NCBI RefSeq assembly: GCF_947387515.1
Contig: NZ_CANDOB010000007.1
Coordinates: 1 to 54,962 of the forward strand
Source: Alkalihalobacillus sp. CinArs1
Lineage (GTDB): Bacteria; Bacillota; Bacilli; Bacillales; Guptibacillaceae
Direction: 5' to 3'
DNA length: 54,962 nucleotides
Within the stretch, counting starts at the first letter, position 1. Each line of letters opens with the position of its first letter. Positions 8,877 through 16,840 of this stretch are shown piece by piece. Below the pieces are notes generated by a model. The model was not told where the DNA came from and searched no databases. It saw nothing but the letters and a program-made list of their open reading frames with translations. A program made the position numbers and the translations under genes.

Positions 8877-9155
8877 TTACACCCCGCTTACTAAGCGGTC
8901 CACGGTGTGCTCTGCTTCCTCCTCAACAAGAAAGGCTTCTGCTGCAAGGTTCAAATTAATCTTTGCCATCTCCATGTACCCCTGGCGCATGGCGTCACGA
9001 ATCTGCCGCTTCTTTCGTTCGCGAATATACATTGACGTGGCCTGTGAAATGAACTCGTTACGATCGACCTGTTCCTGTTGAATAATACCATCCACCTCAT
9101 TCAAAATATGTTGTGGGAGAGTTACAACAATCGATTTTTTGTTTGCCTCTGTCAC
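8877..9155 (-). CDS. ndoAI: EndoAI antitoxin (ribbon-helix-helix)
   Basis: The antitoxin partner of EndoA, with an N-terminal ribbon-helix-helix DNA-binding/dimerisation segment ([14 protein letters not shown]) and a C-terminal toxin-binding part with [11 protein letters not shown] and ending RLVSG, as in B. subtilis (93 aa). GTG at 9155 is chosen as start because GGAGG lies 9 bases upstream and it gives 92 residues beginning (M)TEANKK; ATG at 9161 is only 3 bases from the site. The ATG at 9176 precedes the ribosome binding site and is not the start. Confidence 0.93.
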   Translation of the reverse strand: MTEANKKSIVVTLPQHILNEVDGIIQQEQVDRNEFISQATSMYIRERKKRQIRDAMRQGYMEMAKINLNLAAEAFLVEEEAEHTVDRLVSGV

Positions 9156-9290
9156 AAACATACACCTCCGAAGCACTGCTACTCATAATATAATTCCACT
9201 ATTAATACTACCATTGTAAGCGTCTCATTGCAAAACAACTTTCCACAAAACTATTTCAACAAATTCTTGCAAATTCCTGTTTATATTTTA

Positions 9291-10457
9291 TTATTTTTTT
9301 AAAATTGTATTCATTACGCCTTTTTTTTCTCCATTTTCAATGAATACTCTTGGGACACGATGACTGATGATACAAGGAATTTCATAGTTTATCGTCTCTA
9401 GCTGTTCCGCAATGTCGTCTATTGTAATTTCTTGAGACCCCTGTGATCCTATTAATGTAACTTGTGTTCCAATAGGTAGTTCATGTGGAAGGCTCACCAT
9501 AAATTGATCCATACAGATTCTTCCCACAATAGGTGCCTTAATGCCGTTTACTAACACGCTCATTTTGTTAAGCTTTCTGATCCACCCATCAGCATAACCA
9601 ACTGGAACTGTCCCGATCCACTCTCCTGCAGACGTTGTATAGGTAGACCCATAGCTGATCGGATCACCTTCATTCATCTGCTTCACGTGAACAAGACGGC
9701 TATGAAGACTAAACGCTCGATTTAGCTCAAATGGCTTTCCCTCTTCCATATCTGGTGAAGGGATGAGTCCGTACATCGAAATACCGACTCGAACAAGATT
9801 ACCGATGCGATCCGGAATTCGCATAGAACCCGCACTATTTCCAAGATGAATCCAGCTAGGATCGATTCCGAACTCTTTAAGAATCGTAACGAACCTTTCA
9901 AACCGCTTGAGCTGTGTTTCGATGAATGGATTTTCAGGCTCATCTGCAGTTGCAAAATGCGTATAAAGACCTTCAGGAATAATAGAAGGATTACGCTTGA
10001 GACATTCTCCTATATGTTTTGCTTCTTCTTCACCCTTTATACCTAATCTTCCCATCCCTGTATCCACTTTCAGATGAACACGAAGGCTTTTTCCATCTAG
10101 CACGTCCGAAACTTGATCGATCCATTCGCTTTGAAAGGCTGTAAGTGTAATATTGTGCTCAGATGCAAGATCGGCGTATGCTGCTGGTACGTAGCCTAAT
10201 ACGAGAATCGGAGCATCGATACCAGATTCTCTTAAGCTAAGCGCCTCGTCTAAAATAGCGACAGCAAGATATTTCGCTCCAGCTCGGAGCGCAGTTCTAG
10301 CGGTTTCCACTGCTCCATGACCGTATCCGTCTGCTTTCACAACTGCCATGATCGAAACATGGTCAGGTACGTGTTTCTTAAATGATAAAATGTTTTTGGT
10401 TATTGCATCGAGGTCAATTTCTGCCCATGTCTCTCGATAGAACGATTGATTTTCCAT
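9291..10457 (-). CDS. alr: alanine racemase
   Basis: A PLP-dependent fold-III racemase that makes D-alanine for peptidoglycan. With the start at the ATG at 10457 (GGAGG 9 bases upstream) it has 388 residues (B. subtilis Alr 389). PLP-binding Lys41 lies in VVKADGYGHG, and the second catalytic Tyr is in the PISYGSTYT region around residue 262. The upstream ATG at 10472 overlaps the ribosome binding site. Position between the LolA-like lipoprotein and ndoAI matches B. subtilis. Confidence 0.97.
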   Translation of the reverse strand: MENQSFYRETWAEIDLDAITKNILSFKKHVPDHVSIMAVVKADGYGHGAVETARTALRAGAKYLAVAILDEALSLRESGIDAPILVLGYVPAAYADLASEHNITLTAFQSEWIDQVSDVLDGKSLRVHLKVDTGMGRLGIKGEEEAKHIGECLKRNPSIIPEGLYTHFATADEPENPFIETQLKRFERFVTILKEFGIDPSWIHLGNSAGSMRIPDRIGNLVRVGISMYGLIPSPDMEEGKPFELNRAFSLHSRLVHVKQMNEGDPISYGSTYTTSAGEWIGTVPVGYADGWIRKLNKMSVLVNGIKAPIVGRICMDQFMVSLPHELPIGTQVTLIGSQGSQEITIDDIAEQLETINYEIPCIISHRVPRVFIENGEKKGVMNTILKK

Positions 10458-10560
10458 AATTATTTCCTCCATCAGAAGCGAATCACTCTGGCTTCTATTT
10501 TAGGAGTTTTTGATAAAAGATGCTACTTTTAAAACCTTGAGAGGGCAGGATTATGCATGA

Positions 10561-10669
10561 TATCCGCGAATTTCTCTTTTTATCCGCGATAAATTAGATT
10601 TATCCGCGCTTTTCAATTTATATCCGCGAAACGAGGACCATTATCCGCTAATCTGAGAATTTATCCGCG
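10561..10669. repeat. array of six TATCCGCG motifs with a 20-bp period
   Basis: TATCCGCG starts at 10561, 10581, 10601, 10621, 10642 (TATCCGCT) and 10662; the intervals are 20, 20, 20, 21 and 20 bases. The 12-base spacers are mostly AT-rich and differ from each other. The array fills much of the 319-base gap between the lipoprotein gene and alr, on the 5' side of alr. Nothing else was seen in this gap apart from the terminator at 10732-10765. Confidence 0.9.
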
Positions 10670-10731
10670 AACCCCCAATTTAAGAACTCCTAAAAATCAC
10701 TCAAGCCGTCAAATGGAAATCTTGTTTTTTG

Positions 10732-10765
10732 AAAAAAGGCTCAGCCATGTACTCACAGCTGAACC
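10732..10765 (-). terminator. Rho-independent terminator after the LolA-like lipoprotein gene
   Basis: On the minus strand GGTTCAGC pairs with GCTGAGCC (one G-T) across a 12-base loop, followed by TTTTTTC. It separates the acpS-side transcript from alr. Confidence 0.85.
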
Positions 10766-10776
10766 CTCATGAAGTC

Positions 10777-11790
10777 TTATTTAATTACCGTCTTACCATA
10801 TACTGACCGTGCGACTGCCGCCATTTCTTCCATCGATAGGTCGGTCGATGCAAGGAAGAAGTCGACTCCGTCATAATGCCAGGATATCGTTGTATCTGTC
10901 ATAACACCCATCGTAAATCCAAGGTCGATCGGCTCACCATTACTCATCGTAACTGGCGTACTCGTTTCTAGCGCCGCTTCACTTTTTTCTTCGATAAGCG
11001 TAAAGGATTTTTCACCTGTGAAGCTTAGGATGACTTTGTTCTGAGACACTTCTTTTTCATCAGTTAGCCCTGTACCCTGTGGCTCATACATTGGATACAC
11101 GACTTCGAATGGTTCATTCGTAGCTGCGATCACTGGTACTTCTAACTGAGCAGCCGTCATGTTACGTTCCATGTCGAACGAGCCTTTATCGAATGAAGCG
11201 TTGAACTTCATATCAGAAAACTCGATCGTTACGAGCGGCTTCATGTCTTGATTCATGATTGAAACTTTTTCAGGAGCAAGATCCTTTTTGTTGAGGGTAA
11301 TAGACTGCTTCGATAAGTTTTTGTTTTGATAGTTCGTATTTGTTGTAAACACATAGTCTTTATCCCTCGCTTCAAACTTAGCCGTAGAATCATTTAGAAT
11401 ATCCTGTACAAGCGTGTTGTAAAGATACGCTTGACTTCCATTCTCTGGCCAGTCGCTTTGGAAGCGGAAGCTCTTATTCAGAGCCGGGGTAAGAACAAAA
11501 ACCCCTTCATCATTTCTTAGGATGATTTGACTCTGTTCTTTTGACGCATTCTTTAATTCAACGCGATAATAAGATGGCTTCTGATACCATACTTCAACAT
11601 CGTAACGCTGCGGCTCCTCACCTGTCTCGAGTGTCATCTTGGCGTTGACTTTATAGCTATCCATCTCATTTAGCTTTCGATCGAGTGAATCCACCACATC
11701 CTGCTGACTTTTTTGTCCACACCCTATAAGCACGACCATCATCAATACGCCAAGAAGTAAAACGGAACTGAACCTTTTCACTGTATTCAA
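10777..11790 (-). CDS. LolA-fold outer-surface lipoprotein (YdcC-like)
   Basis: A 337-residue lipoprotein. The signal peptide has a lipobox ending L-I-G-C with the lipidated cysteine at residue 24. The body resembles the LolA/LppX beta-barrel fold used by B. subtilis YdcC (also called a sporulation-linked lipoprotein), with a MDSYKVNAKMTLETG strand near residue 40 and a C-terminal DUF4367-like part. It sits between the NAD(P)HX repair gene and alr as ydcC does. Function is not established; a role in envelope lipid or lipoprotein handling is inference from the fold. Confidence 0.85.
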   Translation of the reverse strand: MNTVKRFSSVLLLGVLMMVVLIGCGQKSQQDVVDSLDRKLNEMDSYKVNAKMTLETGEEPQRYDVEVWYQKPSYYRVELKNASKEQSQIILRNDEGVFVLTPALNKSFRFQSDWPENGSQAYLYNTLVQDILNDSTAKFEARDKDYVFTTNTNYQNKNLSKQSITLNKKDLAPEKVSIMNQDMKPLVTIEFSDMKFNASFDKGSFDMERNMTAAQLEVPVIAATNEPFEVVYPMYEPQGTGLTDEKEVSQNKVILSFTGEKSFTLIEEKSEAALETSTPVTMSNGEPIDLGFTMGVMTDTTISWHYDGVDFFLASTDLSMEEMAAVARSVYGKTVIK

Positions 11791-11841
11791 CTCCTTTGCC
11801 TCATTTAAAACGACAAAGAAGGTTCCTGCGTAATGAAAAAC

Positions 11842-13368
11842 TTATCCGTAATGATGTTTCAGAAATGAATGCAGAACAGCCGGAATCTGTTCAATGACGT
11901 CGGTTGCCAGTACATCAAGCGTAGAATGCGCAGACTGGACGAGCATATCTGCTGCTTTTCCGTGTAAATAAACTGCATTACTGATTCCCTCTTGAATGGA
12001 ATTACTATGCATAACAAAGCTAAGCACCATACCTGTCAATACATCTCCTGATCCACCTTTTGCTAGAGCTGGATTCCCAGTCGGGTTCACGAACTGGTTA
12101 CCATTAGGATCAGTTACAAGAGTATAAGGCCCCTTCAACACGAGATACACGCCATACTCCCGAGCAAATCGGTAGGATAACTCAAAACGATTGCGTTGCA
12201 CATCTGCAATTGAACAATCTGCTAACCTTGCCATTTCCCCTGGATGAGGCGTTAATATGGTCGGAGCTTGCCTTTGTAAAAGCTGATCTTTTAATCCACT
12301 CAAGTGAAACAGAGCATCAGCATCGAGGACAAGCAGACAATCTTCTTCCATCAAGGTCTGAACGAGCTTTCTCCCGCCCTTTTCTCGTCCAAGACCTGGT
12401 CCAGCTGCTATTCCATCAAACGAAAGCGCTTCTGGAATAGTTCCGTTGAAATGTCCACCCTCAGAAGGCCATCCTTGAAACATCGCTTCAATCAGCGCAC
12501 CAGCTGTAACCGAAAGAATCTCTTCTGGCACTGCAACGTGGATTAATCCTGCTCCACTTCGATATGCTGCTTTTGCCGTCATGATAGGAGCCCCAGCCAT
12601 TCCGCTTGAACCACCAATAACCAGCCCTTTTCCATGGCTACCTTTATGAGAGGACGCCGCTCGATCACTAAGGGTGCTTGCTACATCCCGATCGGTCCAA
12701 ATCTTTTTGGATTGCGCTTTCTCAAATGCTTTTCGAGGAAGGCCAATGTGTAGAACTTCAAGCTCTCCATAATAGTCAGCATCTGGATGGAGGAAAGCAC
12801 CTGTTTTAGGAGCTTCAAGTGTATAGGTTCGATCAGCTCTTATAGGCTCTACTTCTCCTTCATACCCACCATCGGATCGTAATCCGCTTGGTAAATCCAC
12901 TGAATAGATAGAGATACCTGATTCATTCATACGCTGAATCAACTCCTTATAAGGAGTACGAATCGGGCCTGATAGTCCAAGACCAAGAAGGCAGTCGATA
13001 AGAACGGTATAACGATCAAGATGACTGAGCCATTCATTACCTTGATTCAAGGCTTTCCATTCAAAGCCTGAACGTTGGAAGATGGTAAAGTGAGTCTTTG
13101 CGTCGCCCCTTAGCTTCTCTAAAGAGGGGACGACCCAGACATCTACGTCATAGTCATGTTCTTTTAAATATCGAGAAAGCACAAAACCATCTCCACCGTT
13201 ATTTCCGGTCCCTATGACAACTGCAATCCTTTGACCTTTCAACTCTTCCTTCATCGCTTCGAACAACGCTCTCCCCGCATTTTCCATAAGCATAGCACCA
13301 CTTAAGCCGATCTCCTCCATGGCAAACCGGTCTGCTTCATACATTTCTTTCCCGGATACGATTCTCAC
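11842..13368 (-). CDS. nnr: bifunctional NAD(P)H-hydrate epimerase / ADP-dependent dehydratase
   Basis: The 508-residue protein fuses two NAD(P)H repair activities: an N-terminal YjeF_N epimerase domain (about 1-215, with GTGNNGGDGF and a LGLGLSGP loop) and a C-terminal carbohydrate-kinase-like dehydratase domain (about 230-500, with LTPHPGEMARL and NPALAKGGSGDVLTG). Together they restore hydrated NADH/NADPH. The start is GTG at 13368, 7 bases after AGGAGGG; the frame continues upstream to a TTG at 13407 without a site. It follows acpS by about 57 bases, likely one operon. Confidence 0.94.
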   Translation of the reverse strand: MRIVSGKEMYEADRFAMEEIGLSGAMLMENAGRALFEAMKEELKGQRIAVVIGTGNNGGDGFVLSRYLKEHDYDVDVWVVPSLEKLRGDAKTHFTIFQRSGFEWKALNQGNEWLSHLDRYTVLIDCLLGLGLSGPIRTPYKELIQRMNESGISIYSVDLPSGLRSDGGYEGEVEPIRADRTYTLEAPKTGAFLHPDADYYGELEVLHIGLPRKAFEKAQSKKIWTDRDVASTLSDRAASSHKGSHGKGLVIGGSSGMAGAPIMTAKAAYRSGAGLIHVAVPEEILSVTAGALIEAMFQGWPSEGGHFNGTIPEALSFDGIAAGPGLGREKGGRKLVQTLMEEDCLLVLDADALFHLSGLKDQLLQRQAPTILTPHPGEMARLADCSIADVQRNRFELSYRFAREYGVYLVLKGPYTLVTDPNGNQFVNPTGNPALAKGGSGDVLTGMVLSFVMHSNSIQEGISNAVYLHGKAADMLVQSAHSTLDVLATDVIEQIPAVLHSFLKHHYG

Positions 13369-13425
13369 AACAGGTCCCTCCTGACCGTGATAAAATATAT
13401 GAGACAACTCTCGATGATATGCAGA

Positions 13426-13782
13426 CTAGCTTGACGAGCTTTCAATAATTATCTGTGCTATAGCATGATATTTCGTATGTGAGATCGAGACATGAACGAT
13501 CTTTCCACCCGCTCCACGAATAACTGGTGCTCCTTCTTTCGATTTTTGAACAGATATGTCTTGAAAGCTTAGTTTCCCAATACCAGTCCCCACTGCTTTC
13601 GCATATGCTTCTTTCGCAGCAAACCGTCCTCCTAGAAACTCGATCCTTCTATGGCCCTTAAGATTGTTAAACTGAGTAAGTTCTTCCTCTGTTAAAATTC
13701 GCTTAGGAAAATTTTCATTTCGTTCAACCGCTTTTTCAATTCGATCTAGCTCGACCATATCAATGCCTATACCTTGTATCAT
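13426..13782 (-). CDS. acpS: holo-[acyl-carrier-protein] synthase
   Basis: A 118-residue AcpS-type phosphopantetheinyl transferase (B. subtilis 121 aa). The Mg-binding Asp8 lies in GIGIDMVELDRI, and the second motif GRFAAKEAYAKAVGTGIG is complete, as is the trimer-forming C-terminal SISHTKYHAIAQ. It transfers 4'-phosphopantetheine from CoA to ACP. First gene of the minus-strand acpS-nnr-lipoprotein unit; the divergent rhomboid gene lies 153 bases away. Confidence 0.97.
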   Translation of the reverse strand: MIQGIGIDMVELDRIEKAVERNENFPKRILTEEELTQFNNLKGHRRIEFLGGRFAAKEAYAKAVGTGIGKLSFQDISVQKSKEGAPVIRGAGGKIVHVSISHTKYHAIAQIIIESSSS

Positions 13783-13935
13783 CTTACTCCTCCAATTGTT
13801 CTAACCCTATGTAATGCACCATAGTTATAATAATAGTGCTCTTCTAGCAGCTATGCTAAACTAGAATTACTTATATAGTAGATAAGCCTATACCAGGCAT
13901 CTTTTCAATACTTCTTATTAAAGGTGGTCGACTTC

Positions 13936-14697
13936 ATGTTCTTGAGAAATGAAGACTTTCGCTCATTTATTCGTTATTATCCTATCATCTCCACACTTAT
14001 TGGTATACATATCCTCCTCTTTCTTCTCATAAACCTTTTGGGTATGCGGTCCATCTTTAACCTGGGAGCGGGAGTTAACGGATATATTGAAGCGGGGGAA
14101 TACTGGAGACTCGTTACACCGATCTTTCTTCATGCAGGATTTGCTCATGTACTCTTCAATTCCTTTTCACTCTATTTGTTCGGCCCAGCTCTTGAACAAA
14201 TGCTAGGCAAGGCAAAGTTTTTAATCGGATACTTTGGTGCTGGAATCATTGCTAATATCGCTACATTTTACCTCCAGGACAGCTATTTCAGTCACGTTGG
14301 AGCTTCTGGGGCAATATTTGGGCTGTTTGGGATTTACTTTTATATGGCGTTCTACAGAAAAGAACTGATCGATCAGGCTAACTCACAGTTAATCCTTATG
14401 ATTCTCGGTATCGGTCTATTGATGACCTTCATCAGTCCGAACATCAATATTCTTGGACATATATTTGGATTCCTAGGTGGTGCTGCGCTAGCGCCTATGC
14501 TACTAATAAATGCTCGTCGTTTCGTTGATCGAGGTATGGTGAGGGTTCGGTATTCAGATGATCCAGGATCCATCCGCTTCAAACCGAACAGATGGAAAAG
14601 AAGAAGACCAAGAGGCGGACAAAGCTCTGTTTCAAAAGTGCTATGGGGAATTTTCATCGTTCTTGTCTTACTTGGTTTTATCGGAAGGTATCTATAA
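13936..14697 (+). CDS. rhomboid family intramembrane serine protease
   Basis: The 253-residue protein has six to seven hydrophobic segments. The catalytic Ser is in GASGAIFGLFG, the catalytic His in ILGHIFGFLGG, and the conserved NSFSLYLFGPALE region follows the HAGFAHVLFN loop. The ATG at 13936 is chosen because AAAGGTGG is 8 bases upstream; the frame opens at a GTG inside that site. B. subtilis has ydcA (rhomboid) at this place, divergent from acpS. Substrates unknown. Confidence 0.93.
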   Translation: MFLRNEDFRSFIRYYPIISTLIGIHILLFLLINLLGMRSIFNLGAGVNGYIEAGEYWRLVTPIFLHAGFAHVLFNSFSLYLFGPALEQMLGKAKFLIGYFGAGIIANIATFYLQDSYFSHVGASGAIFGLFGIYFYMAFYRKELIDQANSQLILMILGIGLLMTFISPNINILGHIFGFLGGAALAPMLLINARRFVDRGMVRVRYSDDPGSIRFKPNRWKRRRPRGGQSSVSKVLWGIFIVLVLLGFIGRYL

Positions 14698-14701
14698 AGG
14701 C

Positions 14702-14741
14702 AAAGAAACCGGGGGCCCAGTGGGTTCCCGGTTTCTTTACT
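14702..14741 (+). terminator. terminator between convergent rhomboid and PAS-STAS genes
   Basis: AAAGAAACCGGG pairs with CCCGGTTTCTTT (12 bp) over a 13-base loop, followed by TACTTT. The symmetric flanks mean it may stop transcripts from both sides. Confidence 0.75.
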
Positions 14742-14742
14742 T

Positions 14743-15492
14743 TCAAGATAGGTTATATTGTGAAATTGCGTCTTTTAAGCTCCCAGTGATGTGGAACGTT
14801 TGATCCACATTGAAATCATTTTCCATCAATTGAAAAACATGCTGAGGCTTTAATCCACTTAGGATTGGAGAAACGCCGATCAACTGAATCATGCGGTAAA
14901 AAGACTGAAATGCAAAAACGCCTCTCTCCTCTATTTCACCTATGCCATTAAAGTCTAGAATGACATATTCATAATTTCCATTTTGAAGGGTCGAAAGTAA
15001 TTGCTGTTCATTGATCAAAAATAATTCCTCATCAAGAGAACCAAATAGTGGAATAACACTTAAGGATGACGAAATCGGAAGAAAAGGACTCGACAACCTC
15101 TTAATTTTACTCATCGCTTCTTCCAGCTCTTCTTTTTTATCAAGTAAATCAAAATTGGTTTCTGCTAACCGATCGCGCTGCATTTGAAGCATTGAAGAAA
15201 GTTCCATAATTTGAGAATCTTGTCTAACACACAAGAGTTGCCCTTCGCCGTCATGCCAACGTGCAAAAACTTTAAATAGCATGTAAGGTGACTCCACGGT
15301 GTTGAGTACAAGCTCGAATTCCTCTTGATCCTTTATTAGTTCAAGTGCTTTCTGCTTGCTTCCGGAGTCAACGAAATCAAGGAAAGAATCAGGTTTAGAG
15401 AACAATTCTGTTGCCAGTCGTGATTGCCCCTTAATATTTAAATCGTGATCAACAAGAAATGCAGGTAAAGGATGATGAGTAAAGTCAACCAT
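14743..15492 (-). CDS. PAS-STAS protein, YtvA-like stressosome component without LOV cysteine
   Basis: A 249-residue protein with an N-terminal PAS-like domain (about 5-90), a coiled linker (about 95-130) and a C-terminal STAS domain (about 137-246, SSPFLPISSSLSVIPLFGSL). Aligned by eye to RsbR, Thr171 corresponds to Glu155 (SLDEELF) and Thr205 to Glu189 (EIEERGV). YtvA, the blue-light stressosome member, also has Glu at both. The PAS domain lacks the NCRFLQ flavin-binding cysteine motif of LOV domains, so it is not itself a LOV receptor. The ATG at 15492 overlaps the B12 protein gene by 8 bases (ATGGTTGA); an in-frame ATG at 15504 is an alternative. Stressosome membership is inference. Confidence 0.85.
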   Translation of the reverse strand: MVDFTHHPLPAFLVDHDLNIKGQSRLATELFSKPDSFLDFVDSGSKQKALELIKDQEEFELVLNTVESPYMLFKVFARWHDGEGQLLCVRQDSQIMELSSMLQMQRDRLAETNFDLLDKKEELEEAMSKIKRLSSPFLPISSSLSVIPLFGSLDEELFLINEQQLLSTLQNGNYEYVILDFNGIGEIEERGVFAFQSFYRMIQLIGVSPILSGLKPQHVFQLMENDFNVDQTFHITGSLKDAISQYNLS

Positions 15493-16138
15493 GATTAGAG
15501 ACATCACCTTTCTGTTCTTCAAGCCACAACTTAATTTCTTTTAGACCAGGAACTAACACCGTATTTTCTGAGCAATACTTGGTTAGATCGTAATTCGACG
15601 CAAGCCTTCCACCTACCAAGATTTCTGGTTGAGACTGCAGAGTTCCGAGCTCGGAAACATAATTCTTTAACTGTTCAGCATGATACAGAATTGCGACGGA
15701 TATCCCCACTACCGAAGGCTGCCACTTTTTGACGGTATGAACCGCATATTCAAGAGGGAGATTTGCCCCTAATAACCTTGTTTCCCAACCATACTCTTCA
15801 AATAATAGCGAGATCATTTTCAAACCTAGATAGTGCTGCTCTTGATCGATGCATAAGAAAAGTGCACGCTTCCCGTTGGGAGACTGTTTCGATTTCTTTT
15901 TTGTATATGCGTATCGAGAAAGAACATAGTCACACGTTGTCGTCGCTAGGTGCTCATCAGCAACGGTGATTTTGTTCTCCTCCCACAGCTTCCCTACTAG
16001 TTGCATGGCGCTTGTTAACACTTCGAAAGTGAGGTGACTATTTTCCATTAGCTCTGCTTTATTTTCGATCAGTTCCCACGCGTGATCTTCTTCCCCTTCT
16101 AGAAGGGTATTGGTTAGTTTTTCGATATCTATAGGCAA
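15485..16138 (-). CDS. stand-alone B12-binding protein with CarH photoreceptor signature
   Basis: A 217-residue protein made of a helical bundle (about 1-80) and a Rossmann-type B12-binding domain (about 90-208). It has Trp52 followed after nine residues by Glu62-His63, the W-x9-EH signature that in CarH surrounds the adenosyl group, and Glu100-Gln-His102-x-x-Gly105, the E-x-H-x-x-G motif whose His is the lower cobalt ligand. The G-x-x-x (SVVGIS) and GGRLA motifs complete the fold. Unlike CarH there is no MerR DNA-binding domain, so output must go to a partner, most simply the overlapping PAS-STAS gene. Start is TTG at 16138 behind GAGGTGAT, 13 bases after the upstream gene. Confidence 0.9.
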   Translation of the reverse strand: MPIDIEKLTNTLLEGEEDHAWELIENKAELMENSHLTFEVLTSAMQLVGKLWEENKITVADEHLATTTCDYVLSRYAYTKKKSKQSPNGKRALFLCIDQEQHYLGLKMISLLFEEYGWETRLLGANLPLEYAVHTVKKWQPSVVGISVAILYHAEQLKNYVSELGTLQSQPEILVGGRLASNYDLTKYCSENTVLVPGLKEIKLWLEEQKGDVSNHG

Positions 16139-16151
16139 ATGATCACCTCTT

Positions 16152-16520
16152 TTACAATGAAGGACTGTCTACATTCAATTCTTCTAACTCAGCTTTACCT
16201 TTTGAAAGAATTCTTAGATAGTCCTCTTTATTTTCGAAAGTCGTTTTCGATATTTCTCGTTCAAGCCGTTCAAAATTATCTATGACATGCTTCGTTTCCA
16301 TTCCTCTTGTTGTTAAGAGATTATTGAGCCAAAGTGCGTAGTCGATAAAGAACTCATCTGCATCTAAATTGCGAGCAGACTCTAGGTGTTTCATATGATG
16401 GTAGTTATCTTCGATGCATTTGGATCTGCCTCGTTCACCGAATTTCTCAAGAAGTTCTGGCATATCTTTGTATATTCCTTCTACAACTCGTTCAACGACC
16501 TGATCGATGGTGCTTCTCAT
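16152..16520 (-). CDS. small phycobiliprotein/globin-like protein
   Basis: A 122-residue all-helical protein. By eye it aligns with the middle of phycobiliproteins: Y17-x3-P21-x-L23 matches the (F/Y)-x3-P-x-L of helix B/E, Cys35-x2-Asp38 matches the C-(L/I)-R-D motif whose Cys binds the bilin, and the DYALWLNNLL and Gly73...Val79 region matches helices F-G. At 122 residues it lacks the N-terminal helices of phycobiliproteins. Similar helical modules occur fused in front of B12-binding domains in other bacteria, so it may be a split-off sensor domain. Its ATG overlaps the heme monooxygenase stop by four bases. Bilin binding is a hypothesis; homology by eye only. Confidence 0.65.
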   Translation of the reverse strand: MRSTIDQVVERVVEGIYKDMPELLEKFGERGRSKCIEDNYHHMKHLESARNLDADEFFIDYALWLNNLLTTRGMETKHVIDNFERLEREISKTTFENKEDYLRILSKGKAELEELNVDSPSL

Positions 16521-16822
16521 TCTGCAACCACCTTGTAGCGATATACTTTCGGCTTAACTGCAGCAAGTTCTGCATCTGGATACTTCTTTTCTAACTCGTG
16601 TATTTCTTTATAAGCTGGACTTCTCATCCAATTGAAAAAGTGCTCCTTCGTCTCCCACTGCATCTGTACGGTCAACTCTTCTGGGCGGTGTTCACTTTGT
16701 AATAAAGTAAAGGATTTAAAACCATCGAATTCATCGACTCTTCTTGAACGTTTCTGATAAATCCCGATGACCTCGTCCACTTTTTCTTTAGGTACGTTGA
16801 TGACAGAGTTCACAATGTACAT
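16517..16822 (-). CDS. IsdG/HmoA-type heme-degrading monooxygenase
   Basis: A 101-residue dimeric ferredoxin-like (ABM) protein. The IsdG catalytic triad is present with correct spacing: Asn5 (MYIVNS), Trp65 (FFNWMRSPAY) and His75 (EIHEL). Such enzymes open heme to a bilin-type product and release iron. A strong AAGGAGG precedes the ATG, 18 bases after ydbT, and the gene overlaps the next one by ATGA, so its product is made together with the globin-like and B12 proteins. Placement beside a candidate bilin-binding protein suggests chromophore supply rather than iron scavenging; that is inference. Confidence 0.85.
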   Translation of the reverse strand: MYIVNSVINVPKEKVDEVIGIYQKRSRRVDEFDGFKSFTLLQSEHRPEELTVQMQWETKEHFFNWMRSPAYKEIHELEKKYPDAELAAVKPKVYRYKVVAE

Positions 16823-16840
16823 AATTTTCCTCCTTGCTGT

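Noticed and set aside
10561-10669. CRISPR array
   Set aside because: The repeated unit is only 8 bases with 12-base spacers and no cas genes are present.
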